Source of the DNA: a virus
Virus record (IMG/VR): IMGVR_UViG_3300046809_000255
Coordinates: 1 to 38,103 of that record
DNA: 38,103 bases
Direction: 5' to 3' (one strand)
The notes beneath the pieces were generated by a model. It saw only the letters and a program-made list of their open reading frames with translations. It was not told the DNA's origin and made no database searches. Of this stretch, positions 24,039 through 30,395 are shown in pieces. The position numbers and the translations under genes are program-made. Each line of letters opens with the position of its first letter. Within the stretch, counting starts at the first letter, position 1.

Positions 24039-24348
24039 GCAAGAGATCCGCGGGCGCGTCGAGGATTTCGGCCAGCATCACCAGATCGAACGCTGAGGGA
24101 GTCGCCTTCCCAGTCTCCCATCGGGAGAGTGCCGCCTCGCTTCGGTTGACGCGCTCGGCAAGTGTCGCCTGGGTGATCCCTCGCAGCGTCCTGAGCTGAA
24201 CGATCGCATCTCCGAGGCGCTTCCTGTAGGTCGCCTCAGCGGTTGATGTGGACACGGGAACGAGTGTCAGACCGCGATGGCGCAGCGACCATGCCGCGAG
24301 TGATGCCAAGCTCTCGTTATCGCTGCTGACTTTCTGTCTTGACACCAT
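23926..24348 (-). CDS. XRE-family repressor, probable lysogeny regulator
   Basis: This is a 140-residue protein. Residues 45-105 form a lambda-Cro/XRE helix-turn-helix (LRTLRGITQATLAERVNRSE, AALSRWETGKATPS), with the usual continuation FDLVMLAEILDAPADLLL. No cleavable peptidase domain is present, so induction is not by RecA-type self-cleavage as in lambda CI. It is divergent from a small HTH gene on the + strand, with 20 bases between the starts, the classic repressor/Cro arrangement. ATG 24348 is used here; the promoter spacing suggests the true start may be GTG 24351 without a leader. Confidence 0.85.
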   Translation of the reverse strand: MVSRQKVSSDNESLASLAAWSLRHRGLTLVPVSTSTAEATYRKRLGDAIVQLRTLRGITQATLAERVNRSEAALSRWETGKATPSAFDLVMLAEILDAPADLLLSPPESPVSPIAERLRASAEAGAQKGLSRAAQKRGAA

Positions 24349-24367
24349 CACAGCGTTAGCGTAACTT
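24339..24367 (+). promoter_or_regulatory. Rightward early promoter (TTGACA, 17 bp, TAACTT)
   Basis: A consensus -35 TTGACA (24339-24344) and a -10 TAACTT (24362-24367) are 17 bp apart. The start of transcription should fall at about 24374-24375, on the GTG of the HTH gene, so the mRNA would be leaderless. It would drive the early operon. Confidence 0.75.
24355..24365. promoter_or_regulatory. Operator-like dyad GTTA-GCG-TAAC in the switch
   Basis: The dyad lies over the -10 boxes of both divergent promoters. A protein bound here would block both directions. It is the only clear dyad in the switch and the best candidate site for the repressor or the small HTH protein. Confidence 0.6.
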
Positions 24368-24385
24368 GATGGCCGTGAACGTCAA
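24358..24385 (-). promoter_or_regulatory. Leftward repressor promoter (TTGACG, 16 bp, TACGCT)
   Basis: On the minus strand a -35 TTGACG (24385-24380) and a -10 TACGCT (24363-24358) are 16 bp apart. Transcription should start near 24351, on a GTG in frame with the repressor. It overlaps the rightward promoter, so the two cannot be used together. Confidence 0.6.
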
Positions 24386-24587
24386 GAGCAGAGCCGAGCA
24401 GATCGTCGAAGCAAAGATCGGGGAGACGATCGAGGCGGCCATCCGCCGGATGTACCTGGACGATGGGCTGACGCAGGCAGAGGTCGCCGTCCGACTCGGA
24501 GTCAGCCGCCAATCAGTCGTCAACTGGATGGGCAAGTACGGCATCGAGAGTCGGCACACACCGACTCCTTCCGAGGCCGTCGCGTGA
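24369..24587 (+). CDS. Small HTH protein, Cro-like position, 72 aa
   Basis: The protein has a helical N-terminus (EQIVEAKIGETIEAAIRRMY) and a homeodomain-like HTH (LTQAEVAVRLGVSRQSVVNW) followed by MGKYGI. Its place opposite the repressor suggests a Cro-like regulator, though the HTH is closer to the resolvase/transposase type. ATG 24369 and GTG 24375 are both in frame, and the promoter spacing favours GTG 24375 (70 residues, leaderless). It ends in a GTGA overlap with the next gene. Confidence 0.8.
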   Translation: MAVNVKSRAEQIVEAKIGETIEAAIRRMYLDDGLTQAEVAVRLGVSRQSVVNWMGKYGIESRHTPTPSEAVA

Positions 24588-24754
24588 CCCGTCGCGTCCA
24601 TCGCCTCCCGGTTACGCCAGCGCCACACCCCGTCCAGCTTCCCCTCGGGCTGGACGGGGGCGCGCCGGTCGCGCTCGGCACTCGCTCGCGAGCCCGCGGA
24701 AAGTGGATCCCGGGCGGAGCATTCCCGGTTGCGGCGAAGGCGAAGGCCGCGTGA
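24584..24754 (+). CDS. Small early protein, 56 aa
   Basis: A 56-codon frame is fitted exactly between its neighbours by GTGA overlaps at both ends, which supports translation. It has a Pro/Gly/Leu-rich middle (QLPLGLDGGAPVALG) and a basic patch (TRSRARGKWIPGG). The coding sequence also contains a strong hairpin (24628-24659). No family is recognised. Confidence 0.55.
   Translation: MTRRVHRLPVTPAPHPVQLPLGLDGGAPVALGTRSRARGKWIPGGAFPVAAKAKAA
24628..24659 (+). other. 11-bp hairpin inside an early small gene
   Basis: CCCCGTCCAGC pairs perfectly with GCTGGACGGGG around a 10-base loop, about 250 bases into the early transcript. It shares CCCGTCCAG with the hairpin at 31699-31730. It may attenuate or stabilise the early mRNA, or be an incidental result of coding. 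Confidence 0.5.
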
Positions 24755-24960
24755 GCACCATGTTGCCGTCCGTTGCCAGCATCTCCCGCGAGCGGCGTAT
24801 CCGCGCGATCCGGCGAGTGCTCGAGGAGCACGGGCCGCTCTTCTCCGCCGACCAGCTGCGCATCGTCGGCTGCAACTGCGGCTTCACGGTCCCGCGCACG
24901 GTCATGTTCGGCACGACTGCGCACCGCGACCACCTCGCTGCGCGACTGGTGGACGCCTGA
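24751..24960 (+). CDS. Small early protein, 69 aa
   Basis: It starts at GTG 24751 in an overlap with the previous stop. A basic helix (SRERRIRAIRRVLEEHGPLF) is followed by RIVGCNCGFTVP and a His-containing end (TTAHRDHLAARLVDA). Proteins with an Arg-rich helix, then a Cys pair and HRxH near the end are common as small early phage proteins, but the function is unknown. Zinc binding by the Cys and His is possible. Confidence 0.65.
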   Translation: MSTMLPSVASISRERRIRAIRRVLEEHGPLFSADQLRIVGCNCGFTVPRTVMFGTTAHRDHLAARLVDA

Positions 24961-25109
24961 TGGTCTTCCTGGTCGCGATCGGCTTCGGTGCGTTCCTGAT
25001 GGTCTGTGCGGCCGGCGTGGTCGAAGCATGGGCACGGCATCGCCACTGGACGGGCTACGACGATCGCCCGGTGCGGTGGGAGCCGCGATGGCCTGGGAGG
25101 CCTTGGTGA
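24960..25109 (+). CDS. Small membrane protein, 49 aa
   Basis: It starts with a one-base overlap (TGATG). One transmembrane helix (VFLVAIGFGAFLMVCAAGVV) is followed by a Trp/Arg-rich tail (HWTGYDDRPVRWEPRWPG), giving a single-pass protein with a basic aromatic end. The function is unknown; it could alter the host membrane early in infection. Confidence 0.6.
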   Translation: MVFLVAIGFGAFLMVCAAGVVEAWARHRHWTGYDDRPVRWEPRWPGRPW

Positions 25110-25234
25110 GCCGATACGGCGTCGCCCGCGCCATCCCGTGGCTGCTGATCGACCTGGTCGTGCTGGCGATCGTGGCGGTGCCCGTGTACGTCGCACTCCA
25201 GGTGGCGCTGACATTCGTGGGAGCGCAGCCCTAA
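25106..25234 (+). CDS. Small membrane protein, 42 aa
   Basis: GTG 25106 overlaps the previous stop and has GGGAGG just upstream; ATG 25088 is an alternative that would add six residues. Nearly all of it is one long hydrophobic helix (IPWLLIDLVVLAIVAVPVYV). It follows another one-helix protein, so the two may act together. The function is unknown. Confidence 0.55.
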   Translation: MSRYGVARAIPWLLIDLVVLAIVAVPVYVALQVALTFVGAQP

Positions 25235-25431
25235 TGACTGCGCTGCGTATCGCGGATCACCCGGTTACGCCGGACGAGATCGCGGACCTCTTGACCCTGC
25301 TCGGGGCGGATTCCGAAGAGCGGCACCGATCCTGCGAATGCCGCTGTGGCTGCGAAGCCGGCGTCCTCGGGACGCGCACGTGCCACCGATGCGACGTCGG
25401 CGATTGCCTCTTCCCGGAGGCACGCTCATGA
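25234..25431 (+). CDS. Cys-rich small early protein, 65 aa
   Basis: It starts in a TAATG overlap. The first 30 residues form a helix (VTPDEIADLLTLLGADSEER) and the rest is a Cys/His cluster (CECRCGCEAG and CHRCDVGDC), likely to bind one or two zinc ions. Such domains often contact nucleic acid or host proteins. No named family is recognised. Confidence 0.62.
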   Translation: MTALRIADHPVTPDEIADLLTLLGADSEERHRSCECRCGCEAGVLGTRTCHRCDVGDCLFPEARS

Positions 25432-25583
25432 AGCGCCTCGCCCTCATCGCCCTGGCGGTCGCTGGATGGCTGGTGGCTGCCGTGCTGTGGTGGAACACGC
25501 CGACCGAGGACGAATGGGGCGCCGAGTACGAGCGCGGCTACGACGCCGGCGAGGACTCCCATGCGATGAGGGCCGGGGCGTGA
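25428..25583 (+). CDS. Small membrane-anchored early protein, 51 aa
   Basis: It starts in an ATGA overlap. An N-terminal hydrophobic helix (LALIALAVAGWLVAAVLWW) is followed by an acidic tail (TPTEDEWGAEYERGYDAGED). The tail would most likely face outward if the Lys/Arg start stays inside. It ends in a GTGA overlap. The function is unknown. Confidence 0.6.
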   Translation: MKRLALIALAVAGWLVAAVLWWNTPTEDEWGAEYERGYDAGEDSHAMRAGA

Positions 25584-25768
25584 GCGACCCCCGCTGCACG
25601 TTCCTGGCTGTCGGGCGTCGTGGTGAGGAATGCGGGCTGCCGGCGAAGTGGGAGTACCCGGTCCTGCCCTCGGAGGTTCGGCACACGGCCGATCTATCGC
25701 TGCACCGAGGCAACAAGCCACCGCAGGTCGACCACACGGCCTGGCGCTGGATTGGAACCGCGAGGTGA
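25580..25768 (+). CDS. Small early protein, 62 aa
   Basis: It starts in a GTGA overlap and ends in another with the exonuclease gene. Two Cys (RCTFLAVGRRGEECG) and several His (VRHTADLSLH, VDHTAW) could bind a metal; it is otherwise compact with Trp-rich ends. No family is recognised. Its coupling suggests it is made along with the recombination exonuclease. Confidence 0.6.
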   Translation: MSDPRCTFLAVGRRGEECGLPAKWEYPVLPSEVRHTADLSLHRGNKPPQVDHTAWRWIGTAR

Positions 25769-26844
25769 GTGCGGTCGCAACGGAGTTCATCCAGAACACG
25801 CCTGCCTGGGTCGACGGGCGCCGCAACTTCATCGGCAGCAGCGATGTTCCCGTGCTGACCGGGAACAGCCCGTACGCCACGTCTGCGCTCGAACTGTGGG
25901 CGTACAAGACCCGTAGGCCGGATGGCACGTTCCTGCTGGACCCCGAGCCACCCGATGCCGAGACGCAAGAGTTGTTCGACCTCGGCCACGCGCTCGAGCC
26001 GGTCATCGCGGACCGCTGCGCGATCCAACACGGCGCGCTCCGACGAAAGCCCCGGATGCTCGTCCACGCCGACATTCCGTGGGCCGCGGCTTCGCTCGAT
26101 CGCCACCGCGCCGGCACGGACGTGGAGGTCAAGTGGGTCCCGAACCGCTCATGGCGCGGTGGGGCCGAGGCAGTCCCGAGCTACGTGCAGGACCAGGTGC
26201 AGTGGCAGATGTTCGTGACCGGCATCAAGCGCGGACACGTCGCGGTCCTCCACGGCTCGCACGTCGAATGCCACGACCTGGAAGCCGACCGCGACTACCA
26301 GGACGCCCTGCTGACCATCGCCGCCGACTTCCACGACAACTACGTGGTGCCGGGGGTGATGCCGCCAATCGACGGCTCCGAGGCAACCCGCCGAACGCTC
26401 ACCCGCATGTACCCGCGCGACACGCTTGGCTTCGCCGAACCCACGGCCGAGATCGAGGCGCTGGTGCGCACGATCCGCGAGGCAGGCGCGATCGCCAGGG
26501 AAGCCGGTGACGACGAGGCGCGCGCGAAGAACGTGCTCCGGGCCGTACTCGAGGAGCACGCGGGTGTCGAAGGCGATGGCTATCGCGTGACGTTCACCAA
26601 GAACAGGGACAGCTCCACGGTCAAATGGGAGCTCGTGGCGAGCGCGTACCGCCAACTGCTGCTCGATGCGTTCGGGCCGGGCGGGCGCTCCGAAGCCGAC
26701 GCGCTGATGGAACTCGGACTGCCGTTCGACATGGCCGTGCCCGAGGCCGTCGCCGCCATTCAGTCGCTCTACACGCAACCGCGCGAAGGTGCCCGACCGC
26801 TCGTCGTGAAGGTTCGCGACGACGAAACGGGCAAGTGGGTCTGA
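25765..26844 (+). CDS. YqaJ-type recombination exonuclease
   Basis: This 359-residue protein is of the YqaJ viral recombinase/lambda-exonuclease fold. The N-terminal motif FIGSSDVPVLTGNSPYATSA (22-41) is typical, followed by GHALEPVIADR (E78), the core acid in SLDRHR (D112) and the catalytic EVK (121-123). Such enzymes resect linear duplex DNA 5'-3' for annealing-type recombination and concatemer formation. The C-terminal third (after 230) is helical. GTG start in overlap with the previous gene. The usual partner, a RecT-type annealase, is not obvious; the next gene takes that position. Confidence 0.88.
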   Translation: MSAVATEFIQNTPAWVDGRRNFIGSSDVPVLTGNSPYATSALELWAYKTRRPDGTFLLDPEPPDAETQELFDLGHALEPVIADRCAIQHGALRRKPRMLVHADIPWAAASLDRHRAGTDVEVKWVPNRSWRGGAEAVPSYVQDQVQWQMFVTGIKRGHVAVLHGSHVECHDLEADRDYQDALLTIAADFHDNYVVPGVMPPIDGSEATRRTLTRMYPRDTLGFAEPTAEIEALVRTIREAGAIAREAGDDEARAKNVLRAVLEEHAGVEGDGYRVTFTKNRDSSTVKWELVASAYRQLLLDAFGPGGRSEADALMELGLPFDMAVPEAVAAIQSLYTQPREGARPLVVKVRDDETGKWV

Positions 26845-26853
26845 GGAGGAGTC

Positions 26854-27975
26854 ATGGCAATCGAGGTCCAGGGCAACACGATGCTGCCCATTCCGCAGCG
26901 GGTCGCGGAACTCGGCAGGATCCGACTCGGCGAGAAGGGCGAGAAGGGCCAGCCGGTCAAGCTCAAGACGTTCCGCCTGACCAGCCCGAGCAAGCCGATC
27001 CTCGATGCGGCAGCACTTCTCTACGGCGGCAGGGTGACTGCGTGGGCTGGAGCTCCGGACGAGGGCCAGTGGCAGCTCACGACCGCCGTTGCCGAGCTCG
27101 ACGTGCTGGTGCCGCGGGCCATCCGGAACATCAGCCAGGCGATGGAGCTGTGGAAGGGCGGAACCAACGTCCGGCGCTGCGACATGACCACCGTGCGCAC
27201 CCCGGACGGCGACGTGCCCTGCATCTGCGCGGCGAAGGGGCTGGACGGCGCGGACCGCGAGTGCGAGGTCATCACCCGCATATCGGTGATCCTGCCGCGC
27301 GTGCCCGGCATGGGCGTGTGGCGGCTCGACACGGGCGGCTGGTTCGCCGCGACCACGCTGCCGGCCACGTTGCAGTTGCTCGGCTCGATGAGCACCGGCC
27401 CGTTCGTTCCTGCAGTGCTCCGGGCCGAGCAGCGGTCCAAGAAGGAGCGGATGCCGGACGGCAAGGTGCAGACGCATCGATGGGTGCAGCCCGCGCTGGA
27501 CGCACCAGGCACGACGATCGAGCAGCTGGTCGCAGCCTCGGGCGTCGCGAGTCCCATCCCGCAGATCCAGGCCGGCGAGCGACCCACGCCGCTCACGGCC
27601 GCCCAGGTCGCCGCTCAAAAGGCCGAGGCGATCAAGGCGCGTAACGAGGCGCAGACCACATCCCAGCCCGTTGACGCACTGGCCGGTGCGTCCGATGGGT
27701 CCGAGGCGGCCGTGACCCCCGCGGCTGCGAAGGCGTCCGCGGAGCCGGTGGTTCAACCCTCGGCCACCGATTCCGCTGACGTGGAAGAAGGCGAAGTCAC
27801 CGAGCAGGTCACTGAGGGGCTGGGCGCCGGCGAGCTCCGTACCTGGCTGCGCGAGCACCGCATCGACTTCGCGTCCGCGGCGACCGCAGCCCGGGAACGC
27901 TGGGGCGACCAGGTGACGCTCGACAACCTCACTGACGGTCAGCGCGGTCAGCTGCGCGACCAGCTCGCCAAGTAG
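26854..27975 (+). CDS. Gp3-like protein (recombination directionality factor family)
   Basis: The 373 residues match the Gp3-like family, named from phiC31 gp3: IPQRVAELGRIRLGEKG, KTFRLTSPSKPILDAAA, then a Cys set (RRCD, CIC, REC) and GMGVWRLDTGGWFAAT. In phiC31 gp3 turns a serine integrase toward excision, but relatives are widespread beside recombination genes. Here the integrase is a tyrosine recombinase, so a role in DNA recombination or replication with the exonuclease upstream is more likely. The C-terminal 100 residues are an Ala/Glu-rich linker and a small helical domain. A strong ribosome binding site (GGAGGAG) precedes ATG. Confidence 0.8.
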   Translation: MAIEVQGNTMLPIPQRVAELGRIRLGEKGEKGQPVKLKTFRLTSPSKPILDAAALLYGGRVTAWAGAPDEGQWQLTTAVAELDVLVPRAIRNISQAMELWKGGTNVRRCDMTTVRTPDGDVPCICAAKGLDGADRECEVITRISVILPRVPGMGVWRLDTGGWFAATTLPATLQLLGSMSTGPFVPAVLRAEQRSKKERMPDGKVQTHRWVQPALDAPGTTIEQLVAASGVASPIPQIQAGERPTPLTAAQVAAQKAEAIKARNEAQTTSQPVDALAGASDGSEAAVTPAAAKASAEPVVQPSATDSADVEEGEVTEQVTEGLGAGELRTWLREHRIDFASAATAARERWGDQVTLDNLTDGQRGQLRDQLAK

Positions 27976-27984
27976 GAGGAGCAC

Positions 27985-28287
27985 ATGCCCGCAGCGACCG
28001 TTGACCAGCTGGCGCTGGACGAGAAGGTCATCGAGGACGCCGCGCTGGAGTCCCTGCTCGATGAATGGCTGAGCGCACGAGAGGATGCGGCAACCGCGAG
28101 CGCCGATCTTCGCGCGTCTCGCAAGCGCATCGAGGCCGAGGCAGAGAAGCTCGACATGGGCATCGACACCGCGATCCGCATCGGGCGGTTCCGCATCGAG
28201 CGCCGGATGCGGGCTGCTCGTGACGTCGAGTTCCACACCGAGGCCAAGGACCAGCTCTCGATCAAGCTCATCGAAGACGCGGCCTGA
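27985..28287 (+). CDS. Small helical early protein, 100 aa
   Basis: It follows the Gp3-like gene with AGGAGGAG before the ATG. The sequence is almost wholly helical and charged (ESLLDEWLSAREDAATASAD, RKRIEAEAEKLDMG), probably a coiled coil, with a short basic segment RFRIERRMRAARD. Small helical proteins in this position are frequent in actinophages, but the function is not known. Confidence 0.68.
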   Translation: MPAATVDQLALDEKVIEDAALESLLDEWLSAREDAATASADLRASRKRIEAEAEKLDMGIDTAIRIGRFRIERRMRAARDVEFHTEAKDQLSIKLIEDAA

Positions 28288-28296
28288 GCGGCCGTC

Positions 28297-28515
28297 ATGG
28301 AGAGGAAACCGCGCGTCGCCGCGCGCCCGACGCATGCGCATCGCGAGCCGCAGCTCAAGGATCCTGTCGTCGTCGACGGAACCAAGTACCGGATCCGGTC
28401 GATCGACGACGGACTCGCCAGTCTTCGCAAGAGCTTCGGCGGCGATCAGACGTCGGCCGCGATCGCATCTCTCCGATGGGACGACGTTGCCGGCGTCTGG
28501 CGGGTCGCCCGATGA
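28297..28515 (+). CDS. Small early protein, 72 aa
   Basis: A basic start (MERKPRVAARPTHAHREPQ) is followed by a compact beta-alpha unit (VVVDGTKYRIRSIDDGLASL) and a last strand with Trp (LRWDDVAGVWRVAR). It ends in an ATGA overlap. The closing strand pattern resembles small phage proteins of unknown role; no name is offered. Confidence 0.65.
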   Translation: MERKPRVAARPTHAHREPQLKDPVVVDGTKYRIRSIDDGLASLRKSFGGDQTSAAIASLRWDDVAGVWRVAR

Positions 28516-28709
28516 CTACCGATCGCATCGAGCCGTGCGCCTGCGGCGGCGTGATCGTGGTCGGTGAGAACGCGACTGACAGCCAGGTCGAGTCAGCCGT
28601 CGTGTCGCACAACCGGACGCGCCGGCACTGGCTCTGGCGTCAGGAGACGTCACGCCATGAGGGAGCGCGGTTCGTCGTCGAGCACGGCTACTGGCTGAGG
28701 GTGGCGTGA
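28512..28709 (+). CDS. Small early protein, 65 aa
   Basis: It starts in an ATGA overlap. Near the start is CACGGVIVVGEN, with one CxC, then His and Trp residues (VVSHNRTRRHWLWRQ) and a final strand ending in GYWLRVA. Possible metal binding through Cys and His. The TGATG junction at its end links it to the next gene. The function is unknown. Confidence 0.62.
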   Translation: MTTDRIEPCACGGVIVVGENATDSQVESAVVSHNRTRRHWLWRQETSRHEGARFVVEHGYWLRVA

Positions 28710-29134
28710 TGGCGCGTTTTGCCGAGGGCACGACCGTCACCGTTCAGTCGAGTCGAGGCGAGATCACGGGCATCCTCTCCAAGCACGGCGTCGACACGAT
28801 GGCCTGGGGATCCAGCCCGTCGGGCGACCAGCTGCAGTTCGAGCTCGACGGCTGCAAGTTCCGGTTCACGATCCCGCGGCCAACGCAGGCCGAGGCGTAT
28901 CGGCTGTTCCCCAACAGCCGACGGTCCGTCGAGGACCTGCTCGAGGCTGAGTGGCGCCGTCGCTGGCGAGCCCACGTTCTGCTGATCAAGGCGAAGCTCG
29001 AGTTCGCGTCGGGCGGCGACACGACGATCGAGCGCGAGTTCATGCCGTACATGCTCGTCGGCGGCAACCGAACGCTCGCGGATTGGATCGAGACGGAACA
29101 GGCGCAGAAGCTCTTGGCGGCAGGCAACGGCTGA
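28709..29134 (+). CDS. Hypothetical early protein, 141 aa
   Basis: ATG 28709 shares a base with the previous stop; GTG 28706 is an alternative. The first part is beta-rich (TTVTVQSSRGEITGILSKHG, KFRFTIPRPTQ) and the second helical with a basic stretch (EAEWRRRWRAHVLLIKAKLE). It lies directly before a nuclease gene and overlaps it by one base. No family is recognised; a DNA-binding partner for the nuclease is possible. Confidence 0.65.
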   Translation: MARFAEGTTVTVQSSRGEITGILSKHGVDTMAWGSSPSGDQLQFELDGCKFRFTIPRPTQAEAYRLFPNSRRSVEDLLEAEWRRRWRAHVLLIKAKLEFASGGDTTIEREFMPYMLVGGNRTLADWIETEQAQKLLAAGNG

Positions 29135-29568
29135 TGGATGACGACCGACTCCCGCCGCGCGCGACCACCTACAACGGGATCCCGATGCGCTCTCGGTTCG
29201 AGGCACGAGTAGCTGCCTGGCTGGACGCGAGAGGCATCCAGTGGTCGTACGAGCCGATGGCGTTCGCGGGACGTGAAGGCCAATACCTGCCTGACTTCCA
29301 GCTGCTCGGCCGTGAGGTCTACCTCGAGGTCAAAGGCCAGCTGGATCAGGCCGGTCGAGTCCGCGCGCAGAACCAGATGGAGGTCGTGCTCGCCTCTCAG
29401 CCCGGTGCCTACCTCCTGCTCGCGTCGGAGGAGCAACTCGAGGCCGGCATGGTCGACTGGACTCTGGCGGATCACCCGTGGGTGGAGACGCCAATCACCG
29501 AACTGATGGGCGCGTTCCTGGGCTTGGACATGCCGCAGTGGTGGCGGCTGCCTCGGTGGAACGAGTGA
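29134..29568 (+). CDS. PD-(D/E)XK nuclease, 144 aa
   Basis: The sequence shows a compact PD-(D/E)XK fold: SRFEARVAAWLDARGI (E23), then YLPDFQLLG and YLEVKGQL (E65, K67), the catalytic core. The preceding Trp-containing strand (IQWSYEPMAF) is typical of small phage endonucleases in this group. It probably cuts or resolves branched or damaged DNA during replication. A RusA resolvase is also encoded (31287), so its target may differ. It ends in a GTGA overlap with the replication gene. Confidence 0.82.
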   Translation: MDDDRLPPRATTYNGIPMRSRFEARVAAWLDARGIQWSYEPMAFAGREGQYLPDFQLLGREVYLEVKGQLDQAGRVRAQNQMEVVLASQPGAYLLLASEEQLEAGMVDWTLADHPWVETPITELMGAFLGLDMPQWWRLPRWNE

Positions 29569-30395
29569 GGGCCTACATCCGCAAGGACCCGCTGACCTTC
29601 CACCACAAGGTGGTCGAGGACGGCTACCCGATCGGCGCCTATGCAGCGTTCGAGGCGATGCTGTGCATCGGCGAGGGGCAGCCGCTCCGAGGCCGTTTTG
29701 CGTCGGAGAAGCTGCTGAGGCTGCTGCTCGAAGAGCCGGCCGTGAACGTCCGGACGGGGCTGGGACGGTGGGTGCCCTATCTCATCGCCCACGACGACCT
29801 GCGGCGGCTTGCAGATGGATCCCTGGAGATCGTCGGGTGGGACGGCTGGCAGGAGGGAGACGTAACCGTCAAGGAAAGGATGGCGCGGCTCCGAAAGAAG
29901 CCGAGTGACGGTGGCGACCGTAACAACAATCCCGCGCCCGTTACGACAGACGCCGTAAACATCCCGTCTGACGTAAGCGGTAAGCGGTTAGCGGTAAGCG
30001 GTAAGCCGCACAACGGGCGCGCGGACGGAGAAGAACTGGACGGGATCGATCTGTTCCGAGAGGGCCTGCCACATCTCGACGAGGAGACGCTGAAGCTCGG
30101 TCACGAGATCACCGGCAAGCCGGCGCGAGAGATGGGCGACAAGCAGCTCGACGAGCTCGACCGCCTGCTCGGCGAACACGGCGCTGATCGTGTCCGCTCG
30201 GCGATGCGCCGGGTGCCGCCCTACGAGGGGAAGCTCAGCTGGCAGCGGGTCGTCTGGGGTGCTCGCAAGGTCCTCGAGCCGCTCTGGGAAGGGAAGCCAG
30301 AGACGCCGCGAGAGCGGGCGGAACGTGACGAGCGAGAGCGCAGAGAGCACGCCGACGCGATCAACGCCCAGTTCGCGAAGCCGGGAGTCGCCTGA
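29565..30395 (+). CDS. Replication initiator-like protein with internal iterons
   Basis: This is a 276-residue protein started by a GTGA overlap. The N-terminal 100 residues (VRAYIRKDPLTFHHKVVEDG to WDGWQEGDVTVKERMARL) follow the pattern of small phage replication proteins with a winged-helix-type start. Residues 105-150 are a Lys/Asn/Ser linker encoded by iteron-like DNA (29975-30006). The C-terminal part (LKLGHEITGKPAREMGDKQL, RVPPYEGKLSWQRVVWGARK) is helical and basic, like phage replisome organisers. As with lambda O, the origin may lie inside the gene. It comes with nuclease and resolvase genes, as in a replication module. Confidence 0.68.
   Translation: MRAYIRKDPLTFHHKVVEDGYPIGAYAAFEAMLCIGEGQPLRGRFASEKLLRLLLEEPAVNVRTGLGRWVPYLIAHDDLRRLADGSLEIVGWDGWQEGDVTVKERMARLRKKPSDGGDRNNNPAPVTTDAVNIPSDVSGKRLAVSGKPHNGRADGEELDGIDLFREGLPHLDEETLKLGHEITGKPAREMGDKQLDELDRLLGEHGADRVRSAMRRVPPYEGKLSWQRVVWGARKVLEPLWEGKPETPRERAERDERERREHADAINAQFAKPGVA
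29975..30006 (+). repeat. Tandem 7-bp iterons (AAGCGGT), candidate replication origin
   Basis: Four full copies and a part (AAGCGGT, AAGCGGT, TAGCGGT, AAGCGGT, AAGC) are in tandem inside the initiator-like gene. Further GTAAC/GTTAC motifs lie within 120 bases upstream. A 7-bp period is not a multiple of the codon length only by chance, so each copy is read in a different codon phase, which argues for DNA function over protein function. Confidence 0.6.

Noticed and set aside
23926-24348. LexA/CI-type self-cleaving repressor
   Set aside because: The 140-residue protein has the XRE domain, but no S24 peptidase Ser/Lys region follows it.
26149-28341. Open frame of 730 codons on the minus strand
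   Set aside because: It lies opposite the clear YqaJ-type and Gp3-like genes, has a Leu/Arg/Gly-rich shadow composition and no motif. Third-position G+C keeps the opposite strand open.
29975-30006. CRISPR-like repeats
   Set aside because: The units are 7 bp in direct tandem with no spacers, and no cas genes are present in the window.
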